NCBI GenBank assembly: GCA_029565735.1
Contig: JAKQNO010000071.1
Location: 98,411-162,410, forward strand
Length of the DNA: 64,000 nucleotides
Reading direction: 5' to 3'
Source: a bacterium
GTDB taxonomy: Bacteria > Oederibacteriota > PGYV01
The notes below the pieces were generated by a model that had not been told where the DNA came from, made no database searches, and saw nothing but the letters and a program-made list of their open reading frames with translations. A program made the translations under genes and the position numbers. Of the stretch, positions 17,338 through 25,153 are shown piece after piece. The first letter of the stretch is position 1. Each line of letters starts with the position of its first letter.

Positions 17338-19705
17338 TCGAAACGGTTTCCTTGTCATACTTGTAATCGCACTGCCTGCAGTATACCGTCACGTTGTTCT
17401 TGCGCCATTTTTCAAGAAGGAAAGGCGCGCCGCATTTTGGGCATTTTTCATCAATGGGCTTGTCCCACACCATAAATTTGCACTTGGGATAATTGCTGCA
17501 CCCGTAAAATTTTCTGGTCATCTTGAATGTTCTTTCTATTATATCCCCGCCGCAGTCAGGGCAAGGGACTCCGGCCTTTATTATATGCTGCTTTGTGTAT
17601 TTGCATTCAGGGTAGCGCGAGCACGCGATAAAAGCGCCGTAAGGGCCGCGTTTTAACAAAAGCGCGCTGCCGCAGTCAGGGCAGCTGCCCTCTATCTTTT
17701 CCTGCTCCCTTTCCATGCCTTCCATGGGCTTCGCGTTCTTGCATTCCGGATATTTTTCGCAGGACAGGAATTTGCCGAACCTGCCCCATTTTATTATCAT
17801 CCTGCTTCCGCACTTTTCGCATTTTTCCTCAATATTGCCCTCAAGCTCGCGTTTCATTTCATCCATGTGCGGTTCCGCCGCGGCTATAAGTTCCGACAGG
17901 TTGGAGAAGAAATCCTTTAACAGCGTTTTCCATTCAACGCTTCCCTCTTCAACGCGGTCAAGGTCGCCTTCCATTTTAGCTGTAAATTCTTCGTTTATAA
18001 TAGTCGGGAAATTCTTTGACAGAATGCCGGACACAAGGGTGCCAAGTTCGGTCGGCATAAACTTTCCCCTGTCCCTGTCCACATATTTCCTGTAAACAAG
18101 GGTGGAGATAATGGGCGCGTACGTGGAAGGCCTGCCGATATCTTTTTCTTCAAGCGCTTTAACAAGCGACGCGTCCGTGAAATACGGGGGCGGCTGGGTA
18201 AAGTGCTGCTCGGGCTTTAATTCCAAAAGCGATAAAGAGTCGCCTGTGTTTAATTCCGGAAGAAGCGCCTGTTCCTGGCTTCCATCGTCAGCGTCCTGTT
18301 CGCCGTTTTCCTGTTCTTTCGGCTCTTCGTCGTAAAGCTTCATGAAGCCGTCGAATTTTTTTACCGACCCGTTTGCCTGCAGCGTGTACGGGCCCGCGCT
18401 TATTTTTACGCGCGTGTCGTCAAATACGGCCGGCACGCTCTGCGACGCCATAAACCTTTTCCATATTATGGAGTATATCTTGAACTGGTCCGGGTCAAGG
18501 CTGTCCTTTACGGCGCCCAGGTTTCTGTAAGCCGAAGACGGCCTTATGGCTTCGTGCGCGTCCTGCGACGATTTTTTGCTTTTATAAACATTTGGCTCCG
18601 CCGGCACGTATTCGGGCCCAAGGTTTTCGCCTATGTATTTCATGGCTTCCTGCTGGGCTTCCGCGGCAACCCTTAAACTGTCGGTACGCATGTAGGTTAT
18701 AAGACCCACGTGGCCTTCGCCCTTGATGTCAATACCTTCATAAAGCTGCTGCGCCAGCATCATTGTCTTCTGCGCGGTGAACCTAAAACGCCTTGCGGCG
18801 TCCTGCTGAAGCGTGCTGGTTATAAAAGGCGGGTACTGTTTGCGCCTTCTTTCTTTTTTTATGACATCAGAAACCGTGTACTGCTGGTTTTTAAGCTCCG
18901 CCACCACGGCTGCGGAATCCGGCTCCGCTTTTAAATCAATTTTTTCGCCGTTTTTTTCCGTAAGCTTGGCTTCAAATTTTCCGGCGTTTATTTTTTCAAA
19001 TAATCCCTTAACGCTCCAGTATTCCACGGGGTTAAACGCGTCAATTTCCGCCTGCCTGTCCACTATAAGTTTTAACGCGACAGACTGCACCCTTCCGGCT
19101 GACAGCCCTTTTCTTAACACTTTCCATAAAAGCGGGCTTAAGCGGTAGCCCACAAGCCTGTCCAACACCCTTCTTGCCTGCTGGGCGTTTACCAGGTTAA
19201 TGTTAATTTCACGCGGATTATCAAGCGCCTTTAACACGGCGGTCTTTGTGATTTCGTTGAATGTAACCCTGACAATTTTCTGGGAACCCGGGTCCTTCTG
19301 CACGCGCTGAATTTCGTTTGCAACGTGCCAGCAGATGGCTTCGCCCTCGCGGTCAGGGTCGGTGGCAAGGTATATTTCGGCCGCGTTTTTTGTTTCTTCC
19401 TTTATTTCCTTTAAAATTTTCTTTTTGTCCTTCATTACTATATAGGTGGGGGTAAAGTCGTGTTCAACGTCAACGCCCAGTTTTGTTTTGGGAAGGTCAA
19501 AGATATGGCCTTTGGTGGCAAGGACCTTGTATTTGCCCGCCACAAATTTTTTTATGGTATTAACCTTGGTGGGAGACTCAACAAGGATAATTTTTCCGCT
19601 TTTTTCTTTGCCGGACTTTTTGGCTTTGGCCGTTTTTTTTACGGATGCCGGCTTTGCCTTTTTTTCCGGGCTTTTCTTTTTTTCATTTCCGGTGCTGTCA
19701 GACAA
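17330..19705 (-). CDS. topA: DNA topoisomerase I
   Basis: A type IA topoisomerase that relaxes negative supercoils. It has a lysine-rich N-terminal extension (about 40 residues), then the Toprim domain (ILVESPTK, then YLATDPDREGEAI). The active-site Tyr338 is in ITYMRTDSLR. Four C-terminal four-cysteine zinc modules begin about residue 650. I choose TTG at 19705 (791 residues): AGGAGG stands seven bases upstream and the gap to dprA becomes 16 bases. The ATG at 19738 has no ribosome site and would overlap dprA. Confidence 0.95.
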   Translation of the reverse strand: MSDSTGNEKKKSPEKKAKPASVKKTAKAKKSGKEKSGKIILVESPTKVNTIKKFVAGKYKVLATKGHIFDLPKTKLGVDVEHDFTPTYIVMKDKKKILKEIKEETKNAAEIYLATDPDREGEAICWHVANEIQRVQKDPGSQKIVRVTFNEITKTAVLKALDNPREININLVNAQQARRVLDRLVGYRLSPLLWKVLRKGLSAGRVQSVALKLIVDRQAEIDAFNPVEYWSVKGLFEKINAGKFEAKLTEKNGEKIDLKAEPDSAAVVAELKNQQYTVSDVIKKERRRKQYPPFITSTLQQDAARRFRFTAQKTMMLAQQLYEGIDIKGEGHVGLITYMRTDSLRVAAEAQQEAMKYIGENLGPEYVPAEPNVYKSKKSSQDAHEAIRPSSAYRNLGAVKDSLDPDQFKIYSIIWKRFMASQSVPAVFDDTRVKISAGPYTLQANGSVKKFDGFMKLYDEEPKEQENGEQDADDGSQEQALLPELNTGDSLSLLELKPEQHFTQPPPYFTDASLVKALEEKDIGRPSTYAPIISTLVYRKYVDRDRGKFMPTELGTLVSGILSKNFPTIINEEFTAKMEGDLDRVEEGSVEWKTLLKDFFSNLSELIAAAEPHMDEMKRELEGNIEEKCEKCGSRMIIKWGRFGKFLSCEKYPECKNAKPMEGMEREQEKIEGSCPDCGSALLLKRGPYGAFIACSRYPECKYTKQHIIKAGVPCPDCGGDIIERTFKMTRKFYGCSNYPKCKFMVWDKPIDEKCPKCGAPFLLEKWRKNNVTVYCRQCDYKYDKETVSNE

Positions 19706-19721
19706 TGTATAACCTCCTGGT

Positions 19722-20834
19722 TTACCTGTTGCGCACAAAATTCATTCCGGCAAGCTGCCTTATCGCGCCCTTCATTTCAAGCATTGTCAGCGTGGAGCTC
19801 AATTTAATTACATCAATATTACTTTCTAAAGCGATAATGTCAACATGTTTTTTTTCAAAACTTATTTTTTCATAAACCGTTTTTTCGCTTTCTGTCAGGT
19901 TTAACGCCGTATTTACCGCTGTTTCAGCGTTGGTGTCCGGTATTTTTATGTCCTCAAAAAATTCTATAAGAATGTCATCCGCGTCCTGCACAATCTTTGC
20001 GCCCTGGGAAATAAGCCGGTTGGCGCCGCGCGACTTTAAGGAAAAAATGGAGCCGGGTATGGCAAATACTTCCCTCCCCTGTTCAAGCGCAAAGTCAGCC
20101 GTTATCATTGTGCCGCTTTTTTCTCCGGCTTCCACAACCAGCACGCCTTTTGACAGCCCGCTTATGACCCTGTTGCGCTGCGGAAAGTTCTGTTTTAAAC
20201 CTTCGGCGTAAAAAGGGAATTCCGATATTATGGTAGCCTTTTCAAGCATCTCTTTTATAAGCGGCCTGTTTATCATGGTCAGAAGCTGGCCGAACCCGAA
20301 ACCCAGAACACCGGCGGTGTAGATTCCGCTGTTTAACGCCGCCCTGTGCGCCCTGCTGTCAATACCTGTTGCCAGGCCGCTTATCACGGAAAAGTCCGAA
20401 AAAATTGCGCGCATGCGCTGAACAACGCGCCTTACGGCCGCGTCGCCGTATTCAGTACACTGCCGCGTGCCCACTATCGCAAGCGGAAGCGCGGTTTCCC
20501 GGTAATCCGCCCCTGCCATGTACAGGACAGGCGGAGGGTCGTATATGGTTTTTAACTGCTTTGGGTATTCTATGTCATCACTGCAGATAATACGGACAGA
20601 GTTTTTTTGGCACGCCTCTTCTTCGCGTTCCGTAATTTCCGGGGTTAAGGCAAGTATGTCTTTCGCCGTTTCAACACCAATGCCTTCAACCGCAGTCAGC
20701 ATTTCGGGCGACGCATCAAAAATATCAAGGCAGGAACCGAAAACATTGATAAGCCTGCGGAGTTTTATCCCGCCGATTGCGGGAATAGTGTTAATGGCGA
20801 TTAATGCGTCTTTTTCCGTGCAGAATTTTCCCAT
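19722..20834 (-). CDS. dprA: DNA processing protein DprA/Smf
   Basis: DprA loads RecA on incoming single-stranded DNA during natural transformation. The 370-residue protein has an N-terminal helix-hairpin-helix-like SAM part and the Rossmann-like core (VGTRQCTEYGD, SGLATGIDSRAHRAAL, FPQRNRVISGLS, EAGEKSGTM). A C-terminal winged-helix (DprA_WH-like) part follows from about residue 310. ATG at 20834 follows GAGGGG by eight bases; TTG 20840 is too close to it. It is first in the dprA-topA-xer run. Confidence 0.94.
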   Translation of the reverse strand: MGKFCTEKDALIAINTIPAIGGIKLRRLINVFGSCLDIFDASPEMLTAVEGIGVETAKDILALTPEITEREEEACQKNSVRIICSDDIEYPKQLKTIYDPPPVLYMAGADYRETALPLAIVGTRQCTEYGDAAVRRVVQRMRAIFSDFSVISGLATGIDSRAHRAALNSGIYTAGVLGFGFGQLLTMINRPLIKEMLEKATIISEFPFYAEGLKQNFPQRNRVISGLSKGVLVVEAGEKSGTMITADFALEQGREVFAIPGSIFSLKSRGANRLISQGAKIVQDADDILIEFFEDIKIPDTNAETAVNTALNLTESEKTVYEKISFEKKHVDIIALESNIDVIKLSSTLTMLEMKGAIRQLAGMNFVRNR

Positions 20835-20939
20835 TGTCAAAACCCCTCTAAAGTTTTTTGATGCAATAGGATTTTACTATTACCAAGCAAATGCTGTCAA
20901 GCAAATACCCAAATAAAACCAATTAAACATATTGCAAAG

Positions 20940-20986
20940 TTTTCTATAAATTTTCTATTGACTTTCTAACTGTTTTCTATTACATT
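20940..20986 (+). promoter_or_regulatory. promoter overlapped by four 11-bp-phased direct repeats
   Basis: TTTTCTAT occurs at 20940, 20951 and 20973, with a variant CTTTCTAA at 20962. The four copies are spaced at exactly 11 bp, so all lie on one face of the helix. They overlap a promoter with TTGACT (20958-20963), a 17-base spacer and TACATT (20981-20986). The gene starts at 21014. The arrangement is what a cooperative autorepressor would use. I infer that the HTH of the downstream fusion protein binds here. Confidence 0.7.
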
Positions 20987-21013
20987 ATTTAAAACAAAAC
21001 ACGGAGGGTGTTT

Positions 21014-22531
21014 ATGATAACCAATAAGCAAAAAAAGATAGTAGATTACATAAACGATTACACAACAAAACACAACTTTGCTCCTTCTTTAACTGAAATT
21101 TGCAAACACTGCAAAATGGCTTCCGTTTCAACCGCACACTATCATATTAACAAATTATATTCAGCCGGGATTTTAGAGAAACAAAATCATAAATCACGTT
21201 CTTTATACATAAACGAAACCGAAAAATTATTGACAATACCTATACTGGGAACTATTTCCGCAGGGCAACCTATTGAAGCAATTCAAAACACAGAAACAAT
21301 AGCAGTCCCTAAAAGTAAAATACCTGATAAGTGCACAGTTTATGCACTTAGAGTATCAGGCGAAAGTATGAAAGACGAAAATATTAACAATGGCGATATA
21401 GTATTAGTAAAAAAACAAAATTTTGCCGTTAATGGGGATAAAGTAATTGCGCTTTTAGGAGGTTATGAAGTTACATTAAAAAGGTATTTTAAAGAAAAGA
21501 GAGCCATACGATTACAACCAGCCAACAAAGACTATTCTCCTATAATATTAAAACAAAGTGATTATTTAACTATACAGGGTGTAGTTATAGATTTAATCAA
21601 AAATTTTAAAGTGTCCGAAGAAATAGAATTAATGAATCCTATTACTAAAACCGCACCTGCACCATCAAATAAAATAATATTAGGTGATGTAATTGAAGAA
21701 CTACGAAAATTGCCTGACAACCATTTTGATATAGTCATTATCGATCCTCCTTACAATATAGGAAAAAATTTTGGTAATAACAATGATAAAATGGAAATGA
21801 ACGACTACGTTGATTGGTTTAAAAAATGGTTTAGAGAAAGTATGCGGGTAATGAAACCAACAGGAACGCTATTCATATATGGCTTTAGTGAAATCTTAGC
21901 TCACCTTTCCGTAGAGATACATTACGAAAAAAGATGGTTAATTTGGCACTATACAAATAAAAATGTTGCTTCTTTGAACTTCTGGCAAAGAAGTCACGAA
22001 GCAATAATTTGTGTTTGGAAAAATAATCCTATTTTTAATCGTGACGATGTAAGAGAACCTTATACTGAAGGTTTTTTAAATGGCGCAGCAGGAAAAATAA
22101 GAAAAGGTACCAATGGAAGATTTAGCAGAAATGGCAAGGAAACAGTATATAACGCCCATGAGAATGGAGCATTACCTCGGGATGTGTTAAAAGTTCCTGC
22201 TTTAGCAGGTGGTGCCGGCATGGTTGAACGTTGGTTTTTATGTAAAACATGCGGAAATGTTTACGAACCCCGCTTATTACAAGACCATATTAATCACGAA
22301 ATAATAAAACACCCGACGCAAAAACCAATGGAATTAACAAGAAGACTTATTAAATCTTGCAAGCCCGAAGAAAAAGGTTCAGTTTTAATTCCATTTGCCG
22401 GCAGCGGATCAGAATGTGCTGTTGCAAAAGAACTTGGTCTTTCATATGTAGGTATAGAAATTAATCCAGATTATATTAAATTGGCAGAAAAAATGATTTT
22501 TCAAACAAATAAGAATTGTGTCTTATTTTAA
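21014..22531 (+). CDS. LexA-type autocleavable repressor fused to beta-class DNA methyltransferase
   Basis: A 505-residue fusion. Residues 1-65 form a LexA-like winged HTH (ITNKQKKIVDYINDY, APSLTEICKHCKM). Residues 72-200 form an S24 peptidase domain with every LexA key element: cleavage site Ala83-Gly84 in ISAGQP, Ser118 in RVSGESMKD and Lys156 in VTLKRY. Residues 221-505 form an amino-methyltransferase with DPPY (244-247) before the AdoMet motif FAGSGS (461-466), which is beta-class order, and HPTQKP at 433-438. A CX2C-X11-HX2H set (Cys410, Cys413, His425, His428) sits in the target-recognition part. DPPY favours N6-adenine, but N4-cytosine is possible. ATG 21014 follows GGAGGG; GTG 21008 lies inside that site. 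The DNA is clearly AT-richer than its neighbours, which suggests transfer. It overlaps the convergent nuclease gene by four bases. Confidence 0.9.
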   Translation: MITNKQKKIVDYINDYTTKHNFAPSLTEICKHCKMASVSTAHYHINKLYSAGILEKQNHKSRSLYINETEKLLTIPILGTISAGQPIEAIQNTETIAVPKSKIPDKCTVYALRVSGESMKDENINNGDIVLVKKQNFAVNGDKVIALLGGYEVTLKRYFKEKRAIRLQPANKDYSPIILKQSDYLTIQGVVIDLIKNFKVSEEIELMNPITKTAPAPSNKIILGDVIEELRKLPDNHFDIVIIDPPYNIGKNFGNNNDKMEMNDYVDWFKKWFRESMRVMKPTGTLFIYGFSEILAHLSVEIHYEKRWLIWHYTNKNVASLNFWQRSHEAIICVWKNNPIFNRDDVREPYTEGFLNGAAGKIRKGTNGRFSRNGKETVYNAHENGALPRDVLKVPALAGGAGMVERWFLCKTCGNVYEPRLLQDHINHEIIKHPTQKPMELTRRLIKSCKPEEKGSVLIPFAGSGSECAVAKELGLSYVGIEINPDYIKLAEKMIFQTNKNCVLF

Positions 22532-23205
22532 ACATCTATCTCTTTCTTTTTAGAAATAAAAGGTTTCTTAGTGAATAACACAAAACCATTTTCTAGTCGT
22601 TTCAAATTCTTATTTTCTATAAATCTTTTATATGGTAATCTTAACTCCCCTTTCTTAGTCTTTGGATTTTCAAAATATTCTCCGGAGGGTACATCATATT
22701 TAAGTTCAATAAATTCCCCTTCAATACTTTTTCCTGACTTTTTTTCTTTTCGAACTTCTCTACTGAACGTTTGTTTTTTTATCTGATAATTTAATACCAC
22801 TCCTTTATAGTCAACTTTAAAATCTATACCTTTATGGTCTAACTCTTCTGACATTTCAACTGTATTTTTTCCAAAAACAGCTTCTGCTACATATCCAGCA
22901 TGAATTTGCGTGATTATACTTGCCCAAGTTCTATAAATTCTTGCTGGCAGACCCTTATAAAAACAGGTTTTACACATAGTTGTTTTTTCTCTAAACGCTT
23001 CTATTTCACTGCTATATTTTTCACTATATTTTTTATAAAATTCTTCAAAAGAAATATAAATTTTTTTATTCCAATAAACATCGTAAAGCAAAAATAAAGC
23101 CTGGATATTTTTTGGTAAATCCATTTCAACAATTTTTATATTTCTATACATTTCTCTATATTGCCTGAGATTTACTTTTTCAAGTAATTTTTCAAATTCT
23201 TCCAT
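22528..23205 (-). CDS. probable type II restriction endonuclease
   Basis: A 225-residue protein of PD-(D/E)xK appearance. Glu108 is in AEAVFG, Asp128 in DHKGIDFKVDYKG, and Gln141-x-Lys143 in NYQIKKQ; Gln replaces the usual acidic residue, as in some restriction enzymes. A CX2C pair (78, 81) may bind a metal. It converges tail-to-tail with the methyltransferase fusion and shares its AT-rich composition, so it is most likely the cognate restriction enzyme. ATG 23205 follows AAGGAGG by six bases; the upstream ATG at 23280 would bury the promoter and has no ribosome site. Family and recognition site are not identifiable by eye; a CTAG-type (MjaI-like) enzyme is one possibility. Confidence 0.65.
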   Translation of the reverse strand: MEEFEKLLEKVNLRQYREMYRNIKIVEMDLPKNIQALFLLYDVYWNKKIYISFEEFYKKYSEKYSSEIEAFREKTTMCKTCFYKGLPARIYRTWASIITQIHAGYVAEAVFGKNTVEMSEELDHKGIDFKVDYKGVVLNYQIKKQTFSREVRKEKKSGKSIEGEFIELKYDVPSGEYFENPKTKKGELRLPYKRFIENKNLKRLENGFVLFTKKPFISKKKEIDV

Positions 23206-23222
23206 TCGTAACCTCCTTGTAT

Positions 23223-23267
23223 AATAACCTTTGTTTGTTATTGTATCTTTTATAAATAATTTAGCAA
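23223..23267 (-). promoter_or_regulatory. promoter and dyad of the restriction-enzyme gene
   Basis: On the minus strand TTGCTA (23262-23267) and TACAAT (23240-23245) are 16 bases apart. An inverted repeat AATAAC (23223-23228) / GTTATT (23237-23242) overlaps the -10 and initial transcribed region. It is unlike the TTTTCTAT repeats of the methyltransferase promoter, so the two genes may not share one operator. Confidence 0.45.
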
Positions 23268-23309
23268 GTATTTTTAACATTCAATTCACTAATTCCTTCT
23301 GTTTTTTAA

Positions 23310-24317
23310 TTACAACTTCATCTTCCCTATCATCAGATAATCTTTGTCAAAACCCGCGCTGTAATATATATACCCGTCGGCGCATACGGCTGCAGGGTAC
23401 ACGTTTTTGCCCGCCGCTATGTTCTGATAGCACATATCATCCCCGGCGCCAAGTTCAATGGCGCGCGCGCCGCAGTTATCAAGGTTTTCCCCGTTATAAC
23501 ACACAACCTGAAATTTGGACTTTCTGTCTTTTTTTGCAAGAAAATATATTCTGCCTTCATAATCCCCTATATACGCGTGAACAAAATACCCCGTGCCTTT
23601 TTCCTGCTCCACATACCCTTCGGCAAGGTTATATTTCATAAGCTTCATTTTCCCTTTGTCAATATAATCCTGTATAGCGTACACGGCGTACCTTCCGTTT
23701 ATGTAAGCTTCATCCAGAAGGCTCATATTATTAATTCCGATAAATTTTCCCATGACTTTTGCCATTTTATCTTCCTCTTCGCCGCCGCCCGGCGGAGTAA
23801 GTATGGAGTATTGCGATTTTTCAGGCATCTGGTTTTTGTTGCCTTTTGCAACCGGGGTGTACTTTAAACCCTTTTGTTCAAAGACGCGGCCGCTGCCGCT
23901 GTCAATAAAGGCGTTGCTGATTTCCTTAAAAGTAATCACCCTTTCCCCCTGCGCGTCATAAAAATGCAGCTGCTGCCCCCTTAAAAAATAAACACCGTTA
24001 TCGTAAAACCCGCGAAACTTCATCCTTATCACGCGGAAAGAATCGCTTTTTGAAAATGTATAAATGGTTTTGCATACCCCGTCTTTTTGGGAATACTTAA
24101 GCACCCTGTCGTTTGCCTGGTCCAGAAAATACATTTCGCCTGACGCGTCGGCGGCAAACTGCGTGTAAAGGCGGCAGCTGTCGGTTCCGGAGCCGGATTC
24201 AACGTTTATCCTTCCCATATCCATGCCCGATGCTTTTCTTGGTATTTTTATTATTTCAGCGGAAAAAACACACCCCCAGAAAGCCATAAATAATAAAACA
24301 GCAATAAACTTTTTCAT
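23310..24317 (-). CDS. secreted protein of unknown function, propeller-like
   Basis: A 335-residue protein starting with a signal peptide (MKKFIAVLLFMAF...FSA). The mature part has repeated phrases such as GEMYFLDQANDRVLKY, GVYFLRGQQLHFYD, GRIYFLAKKD and GYIYYSAGFDKDY, suggesting a beta-propeller of about five or six blades. ATG 24317 overlaps the stop of the NlpC/P60 gene by four bases. An open frame continues upstream to 24404, but that part is Arg-rich, non-secretory and inside the neighbour. It is the last gene of the long chemosensory-region run. Confidence 0.75.
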   Translation of the reverse strand: MKKFIAVLLFMAFWGCVFSAEIIKIPRKASGMDMGRINVESGSGTDSCRLYTQFAADASGEMYFLDQANDRVLKYSQKDGVCKTIYTFSKSDSFRVIRMKFRGFYDNGVYFLRGQQLHFYDAQGERVITFKEISNAFIDSGSGRVFEQKGLKYTPVAKGNKNQMPEKSQYSILTPPGGGEEEDKMAKVMGKFIGINNMSLLDEAYINGRYAVYAIQDYIDKGKMKLMKYNLAEGYVEQEKGTGYFVHAYIGDYEGRIYFLAKKDRKSKFQVVCYNGENLDNCGARAIELGAGDDMCYQNIAAGKNVYPAAVCADGYIYYSAGFDKDYLMIGKMKL

Positions 24318-25102
24318 TCCGCAGCCGCCCGTATAACGCTCTCGCCGCCGTTGGCTTCGTCGCATTCGGCAAGCGCGGAAGCCATGCACGGCGCCGGCAC
24401 GCATACAATATCGCCCGGCACGGTATCGCTTGAATAATGGTCAAGGACGCCGCTTGCGTGTATTACCACGTCGCCTTCGTAATAATAACTGTAGCCGGTA
24501 AACTCGCCGTCAGCGTCAAATTCCGCCTTTCTTTGTATGTCGTTTACCAGATACGGCAAATCGCCGTCATTTAAAAAAGCCGCTTCGTTCCTTTTCCAGA
24601 AGACTTTTTTATCCGTAAAGAAAATCCCCACATGCCTTGGCGCCCTGTAAAAAAACATTATGTCCCCGTTTTTTTTCTTTTCTGTTTTATGTTTTTCAAG
24701 CTCTTCGGATTTTTTCTTTTTCTGATACCAGTTGTTTGCCATGCATTTAAACTGCGTGCTTACAAGGTCAGACACCTTTATGCTTTTCACGCCGTTATTT
24801 TCATACACCCACTGGATAAATCCGGAACAGTCAAACCCTTTAAGGCACTCTGTTGATGTCTGATAGCAGGAAGAAGGTTTTTGCGGGCAGCTTTTGCATT
24901 TTACGCAGGGGCCTTTTCTGTTGTCGTTTTTGGCGCAGGAAAAATAATCATACGGCGATTTGGCGCCGTATACGTAATCCATACCGACATAATGAGACGC
25001 TGTGTTATACAGGGCTTTGGTAAATTCCGTTTCCCTGTCAGCCGCGTTAATCAGGGAGAAAAAAACGGCAATTACAATACCGGCAAAAATTGTTTTTTTC
25101 AT
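24314..25102 (-). CDS. secreted NlpC/P60-type cysteine peptidase
   Basis: A 262-residue protein with a signal peptide (about residues 1-21). The NlpC/P60 core shows the nucleophile Cys in GFDCSGFIQWVY and the His in PRHVGIFF. A late VIHASG may supply the third element. These enzymes cut peptidoglycan stem peptides. Before the active site is an unusual Cys-rich insert (about residues 55-90, eight cysteines in SCAK, PCVKCKSC, SSCY and TECL) that may be disulfide-bonded or bind metal. It lies 51 bases after the FtsA-like gene and overlaps the next gene by four bases. Confidence 0.8.
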   Translation of the reverse strand: MKKTIFAGIVIAVFFSLINAADRETEFTKALYNTASHYVGMDYVYGAKSPYDYFSCAKNDNRKGPCVKCKSCPQKPSSCYQTSTECLKGFDCSGFIQWVYENNGVKSIKVSDLVSTQFKCMANNWYQKKKKSEELEKHKTEKKKNGDIMFFYRAPRHVGIFFTDKKVFWKRNEAAFLNDGDLPYLVNDIQRKAEFDADGEFTGYSYYYEGDVVIHASGVLDHYSSDTVPGDIVCVPAPCMASALAECDEANGGESVIRAAAE

Positions 25103-25153
25103 TCAGGCATCCTGTTTTTTTCGCTTTTGCTTAAATGCTTATTGCTTGTTTTT

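Noticed and set aside
23206-23280. 25-residue extension of the restriction enzyme
   Set aside because: It covers the promoter and AAGGAGG site of the gene, whose proper ATG is at 23205.
24318-24404. 29-residue extension of the secreted protein at 23310
   Set aside because: It is Arg-rich, lies inside the NlpC/P60 gene and precedes a perfect signal peptide starting at 24317.
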